Both the position numbers and the translations under genes were made by a program. A DNA stretch of 57,927 bases, taken from positions 1-57,927 of the forward strand of contig CAZDQC010000006.1 in NCBI GenBank assembly GCA_964507245.1, in the 5' to 3' direction. The notes beneath the pieces were generated by a model. The model was not told where the DNA came from, searched no databases, and saw only the letters and a program-made list of their open reading frames with translations. Origin of the DNA: GCA-2731375 sp964507245. Lineage in GTDB: Bacteria > Pseudomonadota > Alphaproteobacteria > GCA-2731375. Shown here in pieces: positions 27,625-35,858 of the stretch (position 1 is its first letter; each line of letters begins with the position of its first letter).

Positions 27625-29614
27625 TCCGAAACAGCACATCTGTGAAACTACGGTGGTCTTCATGCCATCGGGTCTACGCGGGCACTTTTCCAAAGGCACA
27701 ACCTTACTGGCGGCTGCGCGATCGCTAGGCGTTGATATAGATTCGGTTTGCGGCGGGCGGGGCATCTGCGGACGCTGTCAGGTGACCGTGGCGGAAGGCG
27801 AATTTGCCAAGCTGGGTATACAATCGCGGAACGAGCATCTGGCCGCCTTCGCGGATAATGAAATTCGCTTTAACGGACGAAAAGGACTCCTACCTGGCGG
27901 CCGGTTAAGTTGTTCGGCAAGACTGACCGGCGACATCGTGATCGATGTACCCGCGGAAAGCCAGATTTACCGGCAAATCGTTCGAAAACGCACAAACGCC
28001 CGGACCGTGCGGATCGACCCCATCATCCGGCCCCTCTATGTGGATTTTTATGAAAATTCGTCCGATGCACCCGTCACCCGACTGCGCGCCGCCCTGCGAA
28101 AACAATGGCAAATCGACGCCACGGTGCAGGAGACCGTGACAACTCAACTGAAGGGTGACGAAAAAAATCTTACGGTTGCTCTGCGGGAGGAAAAGCATGT
28201 TGTCGCAGCCTGGTCGGGTTTTCGCGAAAACCTAGCGGGCCTGTCGGTGGACATCGGCTCAACCACTGTTGCTGCGCAACTCTCGAACTTGGGAAGCGGC
28301 GAGATCATGTCGGAAGCAGGCATCATGAACCCGCAAATACGATACGGCGAGGATGTAATGAGCCGTGTCTCTTACGTCATGCTGAACCCCGGCGGCCAAG
28401 ATTTACTTACAAATGCCATTCGAACCGCAATCCAAGATTTGGCTACAGACTGCGCCCAGACCGCCAGGATCACTCGCCAGGATATCGTGGAGTTGACCAT
28501 CGTAGGAAATCCCATAATGCACCATCTTTTCCTCGGATTGGATGTGGTTCCCTTAGGCCAAGCACCCTTTCCCTTAGCTGAGGACGGTCCGATTACATGC
28601 CTGGCGAGCGCACTTAACCTCGATCTTAATCCAGGTGCCCATGTCCACATCCTACCCTGCATCGCCGGACACGTGGGCGCCGATACCGCGGCCGTAATCC
28701 TGTCTGAGGCGCCTCAGGAGAGCGAGGACACCACCTTACTCGTGGATATAGGAACCAACGCGGAAATTGTCCTAGGTAACCGGATGCGGCTGTTAGCTTG
28801 CTCAAGCCCCACGGGTCCGGCATTTGAAGGGGCTCAGATTTCATGTGGGCAACGGGCAGCAGCCGGAGCCATCGAACGTGTACGGGTCGATCCCGTGACT
28901 TTAGAACCCCGTTTCAAGGTCATAGGCTCAGACTTGTGGTCAGACGATCTGGAGTTTCTTTCCTCAGTCGGGGATATAGGTGTGACCGGCATCTGCGGCT
29001 CCGGCATTATCGAGGCGCTAGCGGAACTATTCTTATGCAGCGCCGTCAGATCCGATGGCCTATTCGATCCCGATAAGGCCGTAATGAATTCGCGCCTTGA
29101 AAAGGACGGACAGACCTATCGGTATCTTCTGCATGCGGGACCACCTGCCATTCACATAACCCAGCTAGACATCCGTAACATACAATTGGCAAAGGGCGCG
29201 GTATATGCCGGCGCCCGGTTGTTGATGGACAAATTAGCCGTGGATCACGTGGATCGGATCGTGCTGACTGGTGCCTTTGGCAGCTACATTGATCCCAAAT
29301 TCGCCATGGTTCTGGGGCTGATCCCTGATTGTCCACTGTCAAAGGTCTCTGCCGCCGGAAATGCCGCAGGTACAGGTGCTCGCATTGCCCTCTTGGATAA
29401 GGCAGCGCGAACGGAAATTGAAAGGGTCGTCCAGGATGTGGAGAAGATAGAGACAGCACTGGACCCCAATTTCCAGGATCAGTTTGTAGGTGCCATGGCG
29501 TTTCCTCACGAAATTCACACCTTTCCCCATTTATCGAAGGAAGTCGCCATACCCCGTCAGGAAACTGCGGTTTCCTTGAAACGGCAACGACGCGGCCGGC
29601 GGCGGCAAAGATAA
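27608..29614 (+). CDS. RACo-like corrinoid activation protein (2Fe-2S plus ASKHA domains)
   Basis: 668 residues. The N-terminus is a plant-type 2Fe-2S ferredoxin with Cys48, Cys54, Cys57 (VCGGRGICGRC) and Cys102 (RLSCSARL). A linker follows, then an ASKHA-type ATPase: VDIGSTTVAAQLSNL, VDIGTNAEIVLG and TGICGSGIIEALAEL. Proteins of this layout reduce the inactive Co(II) corrinoid to Co(I) with ATP, replacing the 4Fe-4S RamA of methanogens. It overlaps the DUF1638 gene and precedes the regulator. The basic tail (KRQRRGRRRQR) is unusual. No other activase is seen, so it presumably serves the corrinoid protein at 31619. Confidence 0.88.
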   Translation: MPEHPDPKQHICETTVVFMPSGLRGHFSKGTTLLAAARSLGVDIDSVCGGRGICGRCQVTVAEGEFAKLGIQSRNEHLAAFADNEIRFNGRKGLLPGGRLSCSARLTGDIVIDVPAESQIYRQIVRKRTNARTVRIDPIIRPLYVDFYENSSDAPVTRLRAALRKQWQIDATVQETVTTQLKGDEKNLTVALREEKHVVAAWSGFRENLAGLSVDIGSTTVAAQLSNLGSGEIMSEAGIMNPQIRYGEDVMSRVSYVMLNPGGQDLLTNAIRTAIQDLATDCAQTARITRQDIVELTIVGNPIMHHLFLGLDVVPLGQAPFPLAEDGPITCLASALNLDLNPGAHVHILPCIAGHVGADTAAVILSEAPQESEDTTLLVDIGTNAEIVLGNRMRLLACSSPTGPAFEGAQISCGQRAAAGAIERVRVDPVTLEPRFKVIGSDLWSDDLEFLSSVGDIGVTGICGSGIIEALAELFLCSAVRSDGLFDPDKAVMNSRLEKDGQTYRYLLHAGPPAIHITQLDIRNIQLAKGAVYAGARLLMDKLAVDHVDRIVLTGAFGSYIDPKFAMVLGLIPDCPLSKVSAAGNAAGTGARIALLDKAARTEIERVVQDVEKIETALDPNFQDQFVGAMAFPHEIHTFPHLSKEVAIPRQETAVSLKRQRRGRRRQR

Positions 29615-29700
29615 GGCGTGTTAACCACTTGTCGCTGACACCTGGACCCCACTATCATCGCAGCGCATAACTCTCGCCAGCGTGGATGGGATAGCTGCTC

Positions 29701-30669
29701 ATGGTCACCTCGGATAAGCCTGTCGCGCCGCATCATGTTGCTTTCGTGTTGGTTCCGGACTATTCCCTGATCGCCTTTGCATCCGCGATCGAACCATTGC
29801 GACTGGCCAATCAAATCGGCGAACAAACCGCTTATCAATGGAGCTGCCATACCCTGAATGGTGAGCCGGTAAAGGCTAGCAATGGCCTAACAACCCAGCC
29901 TGATGGCGGCCTGGACGCCATCGGCGGTGCCGATCTCGTGGTGGTCTGCGCCGGTTTGAACGTTGAACGGCAGCGACATTCTACAGCCCTTCTCTCGCGC
30001 CTACGTTATCTGGCCAGCCACGGCGCCACCATTGGCGCTATTTGTACGGGCACCTACCTTTTGGCCAAAGCAGGCTTGCTGGATAACCACCGCTGTACCA
30101 TTCACTGGGAAAATCTACGGGGTTTCCAGGAGGAATTTCCTCAAATCGAGGTGACGTCGGAGTTATTCGAATTCGACAATCGCCGGGTGACGTCCGCCGG
30201 CGGTACCGCGTCTTTAGATATGATGCTGCATTACGTAGCGACACAATATGGTGCGGATCTAGCCACCAGCATTGCGGATATGATGATGCATCACCATATT
30301 CGGCCCGGCGACGACCCCCAACGCCCGGATCTGCGAGTCCGGCTGGGCGTGTCGCACCCAAAGTTGGTAGCTACTATCGCCTTGATGGAATCTGGCCTCG
30401 AGGCGCCGCTAAGCTGCCGCCGTCTATCGCAAGCGGTAGGCCTCTCATCACGCCAGTTAGAACGGCTATTCGCGCAACATTTGGGCACGACGCCTATGCG
30501 CTACTATTTGCGCCTTAGATTGTTTCAGGCCCGTCGACTGCTAAAACAGACCTCTATGTCCGTATTACGTATCGGGCTAAGCTGTGGTTTTGTCTCGGCC
30601 TCGCATTTTTCGAAATGCTATCGGGAGACTTTCAACAAAACCCCCAGTCAAGAACGAGCGAGGTCATAA
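29701..30669 (+). CDS. GlxA/GbdR-type AraC-family transcriptional regulator
   Basis: 322 residues: an N-terminal DJ-1/PfpI-like sensor domain (about 10-190, with AICTGTYLLAKAGLL carrying the Cys loop and HWENL) and a C-terminal double helix-turn-helix AraC domain (LSCRRLSQAVGLSSRQLERL and IGLSCGFVSASHFSKCYRE). GbdR and CdhR, which control glycine betaine and carnitine use, have this layout. It follows the activase by 86 bases and ends 27 bases from the convergent THF-side methyltransferase gene. Activation of the divergent methyl-transfer genes in response to a betaine is inferred. Confidence 0.85.
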   Translation: MVTSDKPVAPHHVAFVLVPDYSLIAFASAIEPLRLANQIGEQTAYQWSCHTLNGEPVKASNGLTTQPDGGLDAIGGADLVVVCAGLNVERQRHSTALLSRLRYLASHGATIGAICTGTYLLAKAGLLDNHRCTIHWENLRGFQEEFPQIEVTSELFEFDNRRVTSAGGTASLDMMLHYVATQYGADLATSIADMMMHHHIRPGDDPQRPDLRVRLGVSHPKLVATIALMESGLEAPLSCRRLSQAVGLSSRQLERLFAQHLGTTPMRYYLRLRLFQARRLLKQTSMSVLRIGLSCGFVSASHFSKCYRETFNKTPSQERARS

Positions 30670-30696
30670 GGCAAACCCCGTTTGACTTAGCCGTAT

Positions 30697-31611
30697 TCAG
30701 CTACGCCTACCCCGGCGGCCGCTACGCCGGCGCGGGGCGGCCCCACTACCATCAGCACTATCGCCGCCAACCGCACGAAATTTTGCAATCCAACTAGCGC
30801 AATTTTGGTCATGCCCCATGACGACATTGGCCCCCATCACGGCCGACATTTCTTCGTTATGCAGCGGGTTAGTGATAGCCGATGTCAGGCCAGCGCCAAT
30901 CGCCATGGCAAGAAACGACCAGTTCAAGCCATGCCGGTTCGGCAGGCCAAAGGAGAAGTTAGAGGCGCCGCAAGTAGTATTGACCCGCAACTCCTCTCTT
31001 AGACGGTGGATAATGGATAAGGCCTGCCGGCCCGCCTGACCGATTGCGCCGACGGGCATAACTAGGGGATCCACCACCACGTCACCGCGGGGGATGCCGT
31101 GATCTTCGGCCCGCTCGACGATCTTTTTGGCGATGGAAAAACGTATGTCCGGATCTTCCGATATACCGGTTTCGTCGTTTGAAATAGCGACCACGGCCGC
31201 GCCGTACTTTTTTACCAGTGGTAGAACTGATTCAAGTCGTTCCTCTTCACCGGTCACGGAATTGACCAGGGCCTTGCCTTGATAGACTTCCAATCCGGCC
31301 TGCAAAGCGGCAACGATGGAAGAATCGATAGACAGAGGCACGTCAGTCAAACTTTGCACCAGTTGGATTATCTCGGCCAGGATACGTGGTTCATCTGCCA
31401 GTGGTATACCCGCGTTAACATCCAACATATGCGCACCGGCGGCGACTTGGGCCAAGGCGTCCGATGCGGCCCGGGAATAGTCTCCCTCTTTCATCTCGTC
31501 CGCCAGCAGCTTGCGACCGCTGGGATTGATACGCTCGCCAATGATAGTAAAGGGACGTTCGGTCCCAATCACCACTTCCTTGCTAGCAGAACTGACGACG
31601 GTTTCGGTCAT
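30697..31611 (-). CDS. Methyltetrahydrofolate:corrinoid protein methyltransferase (MtgA-like)
   Basis: 304 residues of the pterin-binding (dihydropteroate synthase/MeTr) TIM barrel: FTIIGERINPSGRKLLADEM, GAHMLDVNAGIPLADEP, VPLSIDSS, CGASNFSFGLPNRHGLN and GLTSAITNPLHNE. These enzymes pass a methyl group between a corrinoid protein and tetrahydrofolate; in betaine demethylation (MtgA in Desulfitobacterium) the direction is towards THF. The start lies 7 bases after the corrinoid gene stop. The C-terminus is an unusual Gly/Arg-rich tail (APRRRSGRRGRRS). Confidence 0.87.
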   Translation of the reverse strand: MTETVVSSASKEVVIGTERPFTIIGERINPSGRKLLADEMKEGDYSRAASDALAQVAAGAHMLDVNAGIPLADEPRILAEIIQLVQSLTDVPLSIDSSIVAALQAGLEVYQGKALVNSVTGEEERLESVLPLVKKYGAAVVAISNDETGISEDPDIRFSIAKKIVERAEDHGIPRGDVVVDPLVMPVGAIGQAGRQALSIIHRLREELRVNTTCGASNFSFGLPNRHGLNWSFLAMAIGAGLTSAITNPLHNEEMSAVMGANVVMGHDQNCASWIAKFRAVGGDSADGSGAAPRRRSGRRGRRS

Positions 31612-31618
31612 AGCCCGG

Positions 31619-32341
31619 CTATCCGCCGCGCGCAGCGAGAGAACCCTGACGACGGCTCATTTGTTCAACGGCGATTTCCACGGCCGATGCGGCATCCCGG
31701 CAATAGGCATCCGCGCCGATCGCCTGAGAAAATTCCTCATTCAATGGCGCGCCACCGACCAACACGATGTAGTCGCTGCGCAGGCCTTTTTCTGCCAAGG
31801 TGTCAATCACCACCTTCATGTATGGCATTGTCGTGGTCAAGAGCGCCGACATACCGAGGATATCCGCCTGATTTTCCTCCAACGCGGTCAGGAAATCTTC
31901 CACTGACTGATTAATGCCAAGATCTACCACCTCGAACCCGGCGCCTTCCATCATCATAGCCACCAGGTTCTTACCGATATCGTGTATATCACCCTTGACT
32001 GTGCCAATGACGATCCTACCCATACGGGGTGCGTTGGAGGCGATGAGTAAGGGTTGTAATATGGCCATGCCCGCCTTCATGGCGTTGGCGGACATCAATA
32101 CCTCTGGTACGAACAAGATGCCGTCGCGAAAATCAATGCCAACGATGCGCATGCCTTCGACCAGGGCCTCGTTTAGGGTCCTTTGTGCGTCCCACCCCCG
32201 ATCCAGCAGGATTGTAGTGCCTTCTGCAATTTCATCCGCCAGTCCATCGTAAAGGTCATCATGCATCTGAGCTACAAGGTCTTCATCGCTCAACGTCGCC
32301 AAGTCTATGTCGTCTTCGCTTGCCGCTATCTCATCCGCCAT
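31619..32341 (-). CDS. Methyltransferase cognate corrinoid protein (MtgC/MttC-like)
   Basis: 240 residues from ATG 32341 (MADEIAASEDDIDLATLSDE), preceded by GGAG; the frame upstream of it is not protein-like. An N-terminal helical cap domain (about 20-100) precedes the cobalamin-binding Rossmann domain with Asp118, His120 and Gly123 (GTVKGDIHDIGKNLV), where His120 is the lower axial cobalt ligand, then GMSALLTTTMPYMK and VLVGGAPLNEEF. It carries the methyl group between the MttB-type and THF-side methyltransferases. First gene of a two-gene unit, divergent from the triple-Rid gene. Confidence 0.92.
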   Translation of the reverse strand: MADEIAASEDDIDLATLSDEDLVAQMHDDLYDGLADEIAEGTTILLDRGWDAQRTLNEALVEGMRIVGIDFRDGILFVPEVLMSANAMKAGMAILQPLLIASNAPRMGRIVIGTVKGDIHDIGKNLVAMMMEGAGFEVVDLGINQSVEDFLTALEENQADILGMSALLTTTMPYMKVVIDTLAEKGLRSDYIVLVGGAPLNEEFSQAIGADAYCRDAASAVEIAVEQMSRRQGSLAARGG

Positions 32342-32740
32342 ATCGCCAACTCCAATTGGTGCCAACAATGACTTAGCGCAGGAAAAATTCCAGCCACGCC
32401 CGCCTGTATATTGTAAACTTCGCCACCAGATTCTGTCGCCCAGGAGACTGAAACTATACCATTTACGACATTTTCTGCTGAAGGCCGGACGAGACGCCAT
32501 GGCGCAAAATCCACTTTCAACTCAATGCCAAAATTCGGAATTACAGTCAGTTTGATCGCTGGTTCGGGGTCCACCCAAATTCGCTTGGGCACGCCCGTGT
32601 TTGATCACCACCTGTTGAAGGTAGGTAGAAGAGTAGGCGTCAAGGGTGCCACGAAATTGCTGCGGCCATCCGTCTTGACCGAGTTGTGACATGGGCGATA
32701 CGTTGGCCAACAATAAAAAGTACAATCGTGGAGGAGAGTT

Positions 32741-33907
32741 ATGGTTTCAGTCGCCGTTCACCCTAAGCAGTTTCCCTGGTTCGACTATTCTACTTACTCT
32801 TTTTCTCTCGGCATCGATGCGGGCGAAGGCATCTATCTGTCCGGTCATACGGCGTCGGCGTACGACGAAGAGGCCGGTCGGATCACTATCAAGGGCGGCA
32901 TGGCTGAACAGGCGCGCACTGCCTATGAAAAAATTGCTGCCATCCTGGAGGGTGCAGGCAAGTCCTTTGGGGATGTTGTGCGAGTGGTCGAGTATGTCAA
33001 GCCTGAAGGAATTGAGCGCTATGGCGAGGCTGCGGCTGTACGCGAGGAAGTATTTGGTAGCCACCGCCCCGCTGTTAATACCGTGCCAGTCAAGGCACTG
33101 TTACGCCCCGCCGCATTTATTGAGATTGAAATCACCGCCGGTCCAGTGGCCGCGGAAACCGGTTTCGGCACCGGTCTTCCTGTTGCGCGGGAGTCGTCCG
33201 GAGTTGTTTTTCTACCCACGGTGCAGGCAGTAAACGAGAATGGCGAGATTATCGGACCCGGTGACGTAGTTGCCCAGACGGCAGCGATATTCAAGAAAGC
33301 CAAGAAGATGCTGGAAACACTGGGTCTCGGCTTTGATTCCGTAGTAAAGACCCTCGACTACATCACTCCAGCAGCATTGGCCGACTATCGCGGCACTGGT
33401 AGGGTACGCAAGGAATTCCTGGGGCCTGTCTATCCTGGCGCTGCAGGGATCCTAATGCCGCGCCTGCTCCACTCGGAAGCGTTGATCCAGTATGATTTTA
33501 TCGCCTCCCGCGATAAAACAGTTGCCGTGAACCCCGGCTGGGACCGTTATGAAAAACTGACCTATAGCCCGGGCGTCCGAGCTGGCAAACTGCTGTTTCT
33601 TTCCGGTCAGGGTTCGCTTGACCCAAGCACTGAACGGGTCGTACATGACGGTGATGTCGTAGCACAAGCGGAATATACCTACAATAATATCTTCAAGGTC
33701 ATCGAGGCCGCTGGCGGAACACCAGGAAATTTGGTGAAAACGATCGAATATGTCACACCAGCGGCACTCGCACGCTATCGACAGGTCGGCGCCCTACGTG
33801 CCAAGCAGTTAAGCCAGCCCTACCCCGCGGCTACAGGCTTGATCTGTGAGGCCCTGTTGCGCCCAGAAATGCAGATCGAGGTTGATCCCTTCGCTGTGCT
33901 GGATTGA
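32741..33907 (+). CDS. Triple-Rid (RidA/YjgF-like) fusion protein
   Basis: 388 residues, about three times a RidA subunit. Three YjgF/Rid units follow each other at roughly 1-135, 136-262 and 263-388, with repeated features: GIYLSGHTASAYDEE/GVVFLPTVQAV/LLFLSGQGSLDPS near the start and VVRVVEYVKP/VVKTLDYITP/LVKTIEYVTP in the middle. RidA forms trimers with active sites between subunits, so one polypeptide may form a whole trimer. The imine-deaminase Arg is absent in all three (VPVKALL, AAGILMP, AATGLIC), so an imine deaminase role is unlikely. ATG 32741 follows GGAGGAGAGTT. Two dehydratase genes follow within bases. Confidence 0.85.
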   Translation: MVSVAVHPKQFPWFDYSTYSFSLGIDAGEGIYLSGHTASAYDEEAGRITIKGGMAEQARTAYEKIAAILEGAGKSFGDVVRVVEYVKPEGIERYGEAAAVREEVFGSHRPAVNTVPVKALLRPAAFIEIEITAGPVAAETGFGTGLPVARESSGVVFLPTVQAVNENGEIIGPGDVVAQTAAIFKKAKKMLETLGLGFDSVVKTLDYITPAALADYRGTGRVRKEFLGPVYPGAAGILMPRLLHSEALIQYDFIASRDKTVAVNPGWDRYEKLTYSPGVRAGKLLFLSGQGSLDPSTERVVHDGDVVAQAEYTYNNIFKVIEAAGGTPGNLVKTIEYVTPAALARYRQVGALRAKQLSQPYPAATGLICEALLRPEMQIEVDPFAVLD

Positions 33908-33909
33908 AC

Positions 33910-34410
33910 ATGTCCGAGCCTCTCCTCAATGATGAATTAAGAGCCTGGATTGGTCGAGAAGTGCGTTATGAGGCCAAGGAAGAATTGGGCCGAGCCTCGA
34001 TCCGCTATTTCGCGCTTGCAATCGATGACGATAATCAACTCTATCAGGACGATGCCTACGCCCGTCAGGCCGGTTATGACAGCTTGATTGCGCCGCCGAC
34101 ATTTGTAGTCGAGACTTGCCAGTATGCCCATCGGCGGCCAGACGAGCACGGTTACATGGGACACACCTGGCATCTACCGGTGCATGGCTGCCGGATGATC
34201 CGGGCCGGCAACGACTACGAGTTCGTCCGGCCCGTGCTACCGAACGACAAAGTATCCGTAACCTGGACCTTGGAAGATATCGTGGAGCGGAACTCCTCCC
34301 GTGGCGGCTCCCAGCTCTTCGTCACCTCAGTAGCGCGTTATTACGACATCGGCGATGAGTTGCTTGCGGTAAATCGTGAGACCCTTGTCTATCAGCCTCT
34401 GAAGGAATGA
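33910..34410 (+). CDS. FAS1-like/MaoC N-terminal hot-dog dehydratase subunit
   Basis: 166 residues from ATG 33910 (MSEPLLNDELRAW), two bases after the triple-Rid stop. The hot-dog segment IRYFALAIDDDNQLYQDDAYARQAGYDSLIAPPTF is typical of FAS1-like dehydratase domains (shown here only as its family type), and HLPVHGCRMIRAGNDYEFVR follows. Such half-hydratases pair with a second hot-dog subunit to hydrate enoyl-CoA. The partner is immediately downstream. The substrate is unknown. Confidence 0.78.
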   Translation: MSEPLLNDELRAWIGREVRYEAKEELGRASIRYFALAIDDDNQLYQDDAYARQAGYDSLIAPPTFVVETCQYAHRRPDEHGYMGHTWHLPVHGCRMIRAGNDYEFVRPVLPNDKVSVTWTLEDIVERNSSRGGSQLFVTSVARYYDIGDELLAVNRETLVYQPLKE

Positions 34411-34412
34411 GA

Positions 34413-34838
34413 ATGAACGACGCGACAGGGCAAGCGGCCGAAATCAAGCCCGGGACAACCCTTCCGGTGGAAGAGAAATTCTTCACCGCAGCCGACCTGG
34501 TGATGTACGGCGCCGCGACCTGGGACTGGCACCGGCTGCACTACGACACGACGTTCACCAATGCAATGAACCTACCTGCCCCCGTAATCGACGGTCAAAT
34601 TTACGGCGCCCTATTCGCCAAACAAGCGGTCGGCTGGCTTGGCCCTCGCGCGTTCGTGCAACGCATGGGATTTCGCATGCGTTCTATGGCCTTTGCAGAC
34701 GATACACTGCGTACAGAAGGCGAAGTGTCGGAAGTACGGTCAGAGGAGAGCGCCGATGTCATTGTGTTGCAACAGCGCCTAACTTGCGGCGAACGGTTAA
34801 TTGCAGAGGCCACCACAGAGATCCGGCTGTCTCGGTAG
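34413..34838 (+). CDS. MaoC-like acyl dehydratase subunit
   Basis: About 141 residues from ATG 34413, placed six bases after GAAGGA; an ATG six bases earlier is also in frame and overlaps the previous stop. Hot-dog fold with ATWDWHRLHYDTTF, a form of the hydratase motif (Asp/His), and APVIDGQIYGALFAKQA. With the upstream protein it probably makes a two-subunit enoyl-CoA hydratase as in MaoC-type heteromers. The gene ends 6 bases from the convergent LLM gene. Confidence 0.8.
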   Translation: MNDATGQAAEIKPGTTLPVEEKFFTAADLVMYGAATWDWHRLHYDTTFTNAMNLPAPVIDGQIYGALFAKQAVGWLGPRAFVQRMGFRMRSMAFADDTLRTEGEVSEVRSEESADVIVLQQRLTCGERLIAEATTEIRLSR

Positions 34839-34844
34839 GCTTTC

Positions 34845-35834
34845 CTAGGCGATGGCCTCTATAGTTGTGACAAATAGCTCCGGGCTAACATTATGCGGTG
34901 GAAATACCACCAAATGTGAAATTCCAGCATCTCTCCTGGCATCTATTGCCGCCAGGCATTCTGCAGGGTTGCCGGCCACCACTAGATCATCAAGCACATC
35001 GCGCGGAATAACATCTGCGGCCCCGGCCCTATTGCCGTTTCGCCACGCACTTTGGATACGATCCGCTACCTCTCCGTAGCCGTAGCCATGCATGAGCTCG
35101 TGATAAAATGAGCCCATACCGCCGATATAGTAAGCTAGGTGTTCGCGGCACAGCGCCCGCGCCGTCTCTCCGTCATCACTACAAGCAACCAAAGTTAGGG
35201 CTGCCATATCAATCTCCAACGGATCTCGACCTGCCTCGTTCGCGCCCGCGACCAAGGGTGCGCGCGAGGCCTCGATGTTCCGGACAGAGACATGTGTTGG
35301 CAGCCATCCGTCCGCTATCTCACCTGTCTGTCGCACCGCCCGCGATTTCAGGGTTGCCAGATAGATCGGTATGCGATCCTGTATTGGGCGGATTAGCATG
35401 CGAAAGCCTTCGAGACGAAAACAGGCTCCCTCATAGTCGACACGCTCTCCGCTCAGCGCTAATCGAATTATTTCTACGGCCTCGCGGGTCCGCGTCATCG
35501 GCTTGTCAAAAGCTTGACTGTGCCAGTTCTTCACCACAATTGGACCGCTTGTGCCTAGTCCGATTATAGCCCGACCGCCTGAAATTTCGTCCAAGGTAGC
35601 AAAGCTTTGCGCCAAGAGGGCGGGCGAGCGGGAATAAACATTGACGATACCGGTTGCCAATTTCATCCGGTTCGTCTTACCCGCCAAAAGACCTAGTAGC
35701 GTGAAGGCATCGGAGCCGAACGCCTCCGGCACCCAGACACTCTCATATCCAGACGCCTCAGCCAGTTCGGCGTAAAGCACCGCATTGCTGCGATGTACCG
35801 CGCGGCTGAACGGCGATACGTACGACAAGCGCAT
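34845..35834 (-). CDS. LLM-class (luciferase-like) flavin-dependent oxidoreductase
   Basis: 329 residues: ASGYESVWVPEAFGSDAF near the N-terminus, KLATGIVNVYSRSPALLAQS and GRAIIGLGTSGPIVV are hallmarks of the family. It is 24 bases downstream of the acyl-CoA ligase gene on the same strand. Redox partner and substrate are unknown; it could use FMNH2 or F420H2. It is the second such enzyme in the window, after 15684-16745, but the two are clearly divergent. Confidence 0.82.
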   Translation of the reverse strand: MRLSYVSPFSRAVHRSNAVLYAELAEASGYESVWVPEAFGSDAFTLLGLLAGKTNRMKLATGIVNVYSRSPALLAQSFATLDEISGGRAIIGLGTSGPIVVKNWHSQAFDKPMTRTREAVEIIRLALSGERVDYEGACFRLEGFRMLIRPIQDRIPIYLATLKSRAVRQTGEIADGWLPTHVSVRNIEASRAPLVAGANEAGRDPLEIDMAALTLVACSDDGETARALCREHLAYYIGGMGSFYHELMHGYGYGEVADRIQSAWRNGNRAGAADVIPRDVLDDLVVAGNPAECLAAIDARRDAGISHLVVFPPHNVSPELFVTTIEAIA

Positions 35835-35858
35835 CTACGTCTCTCCCTTCAGCTGAAT

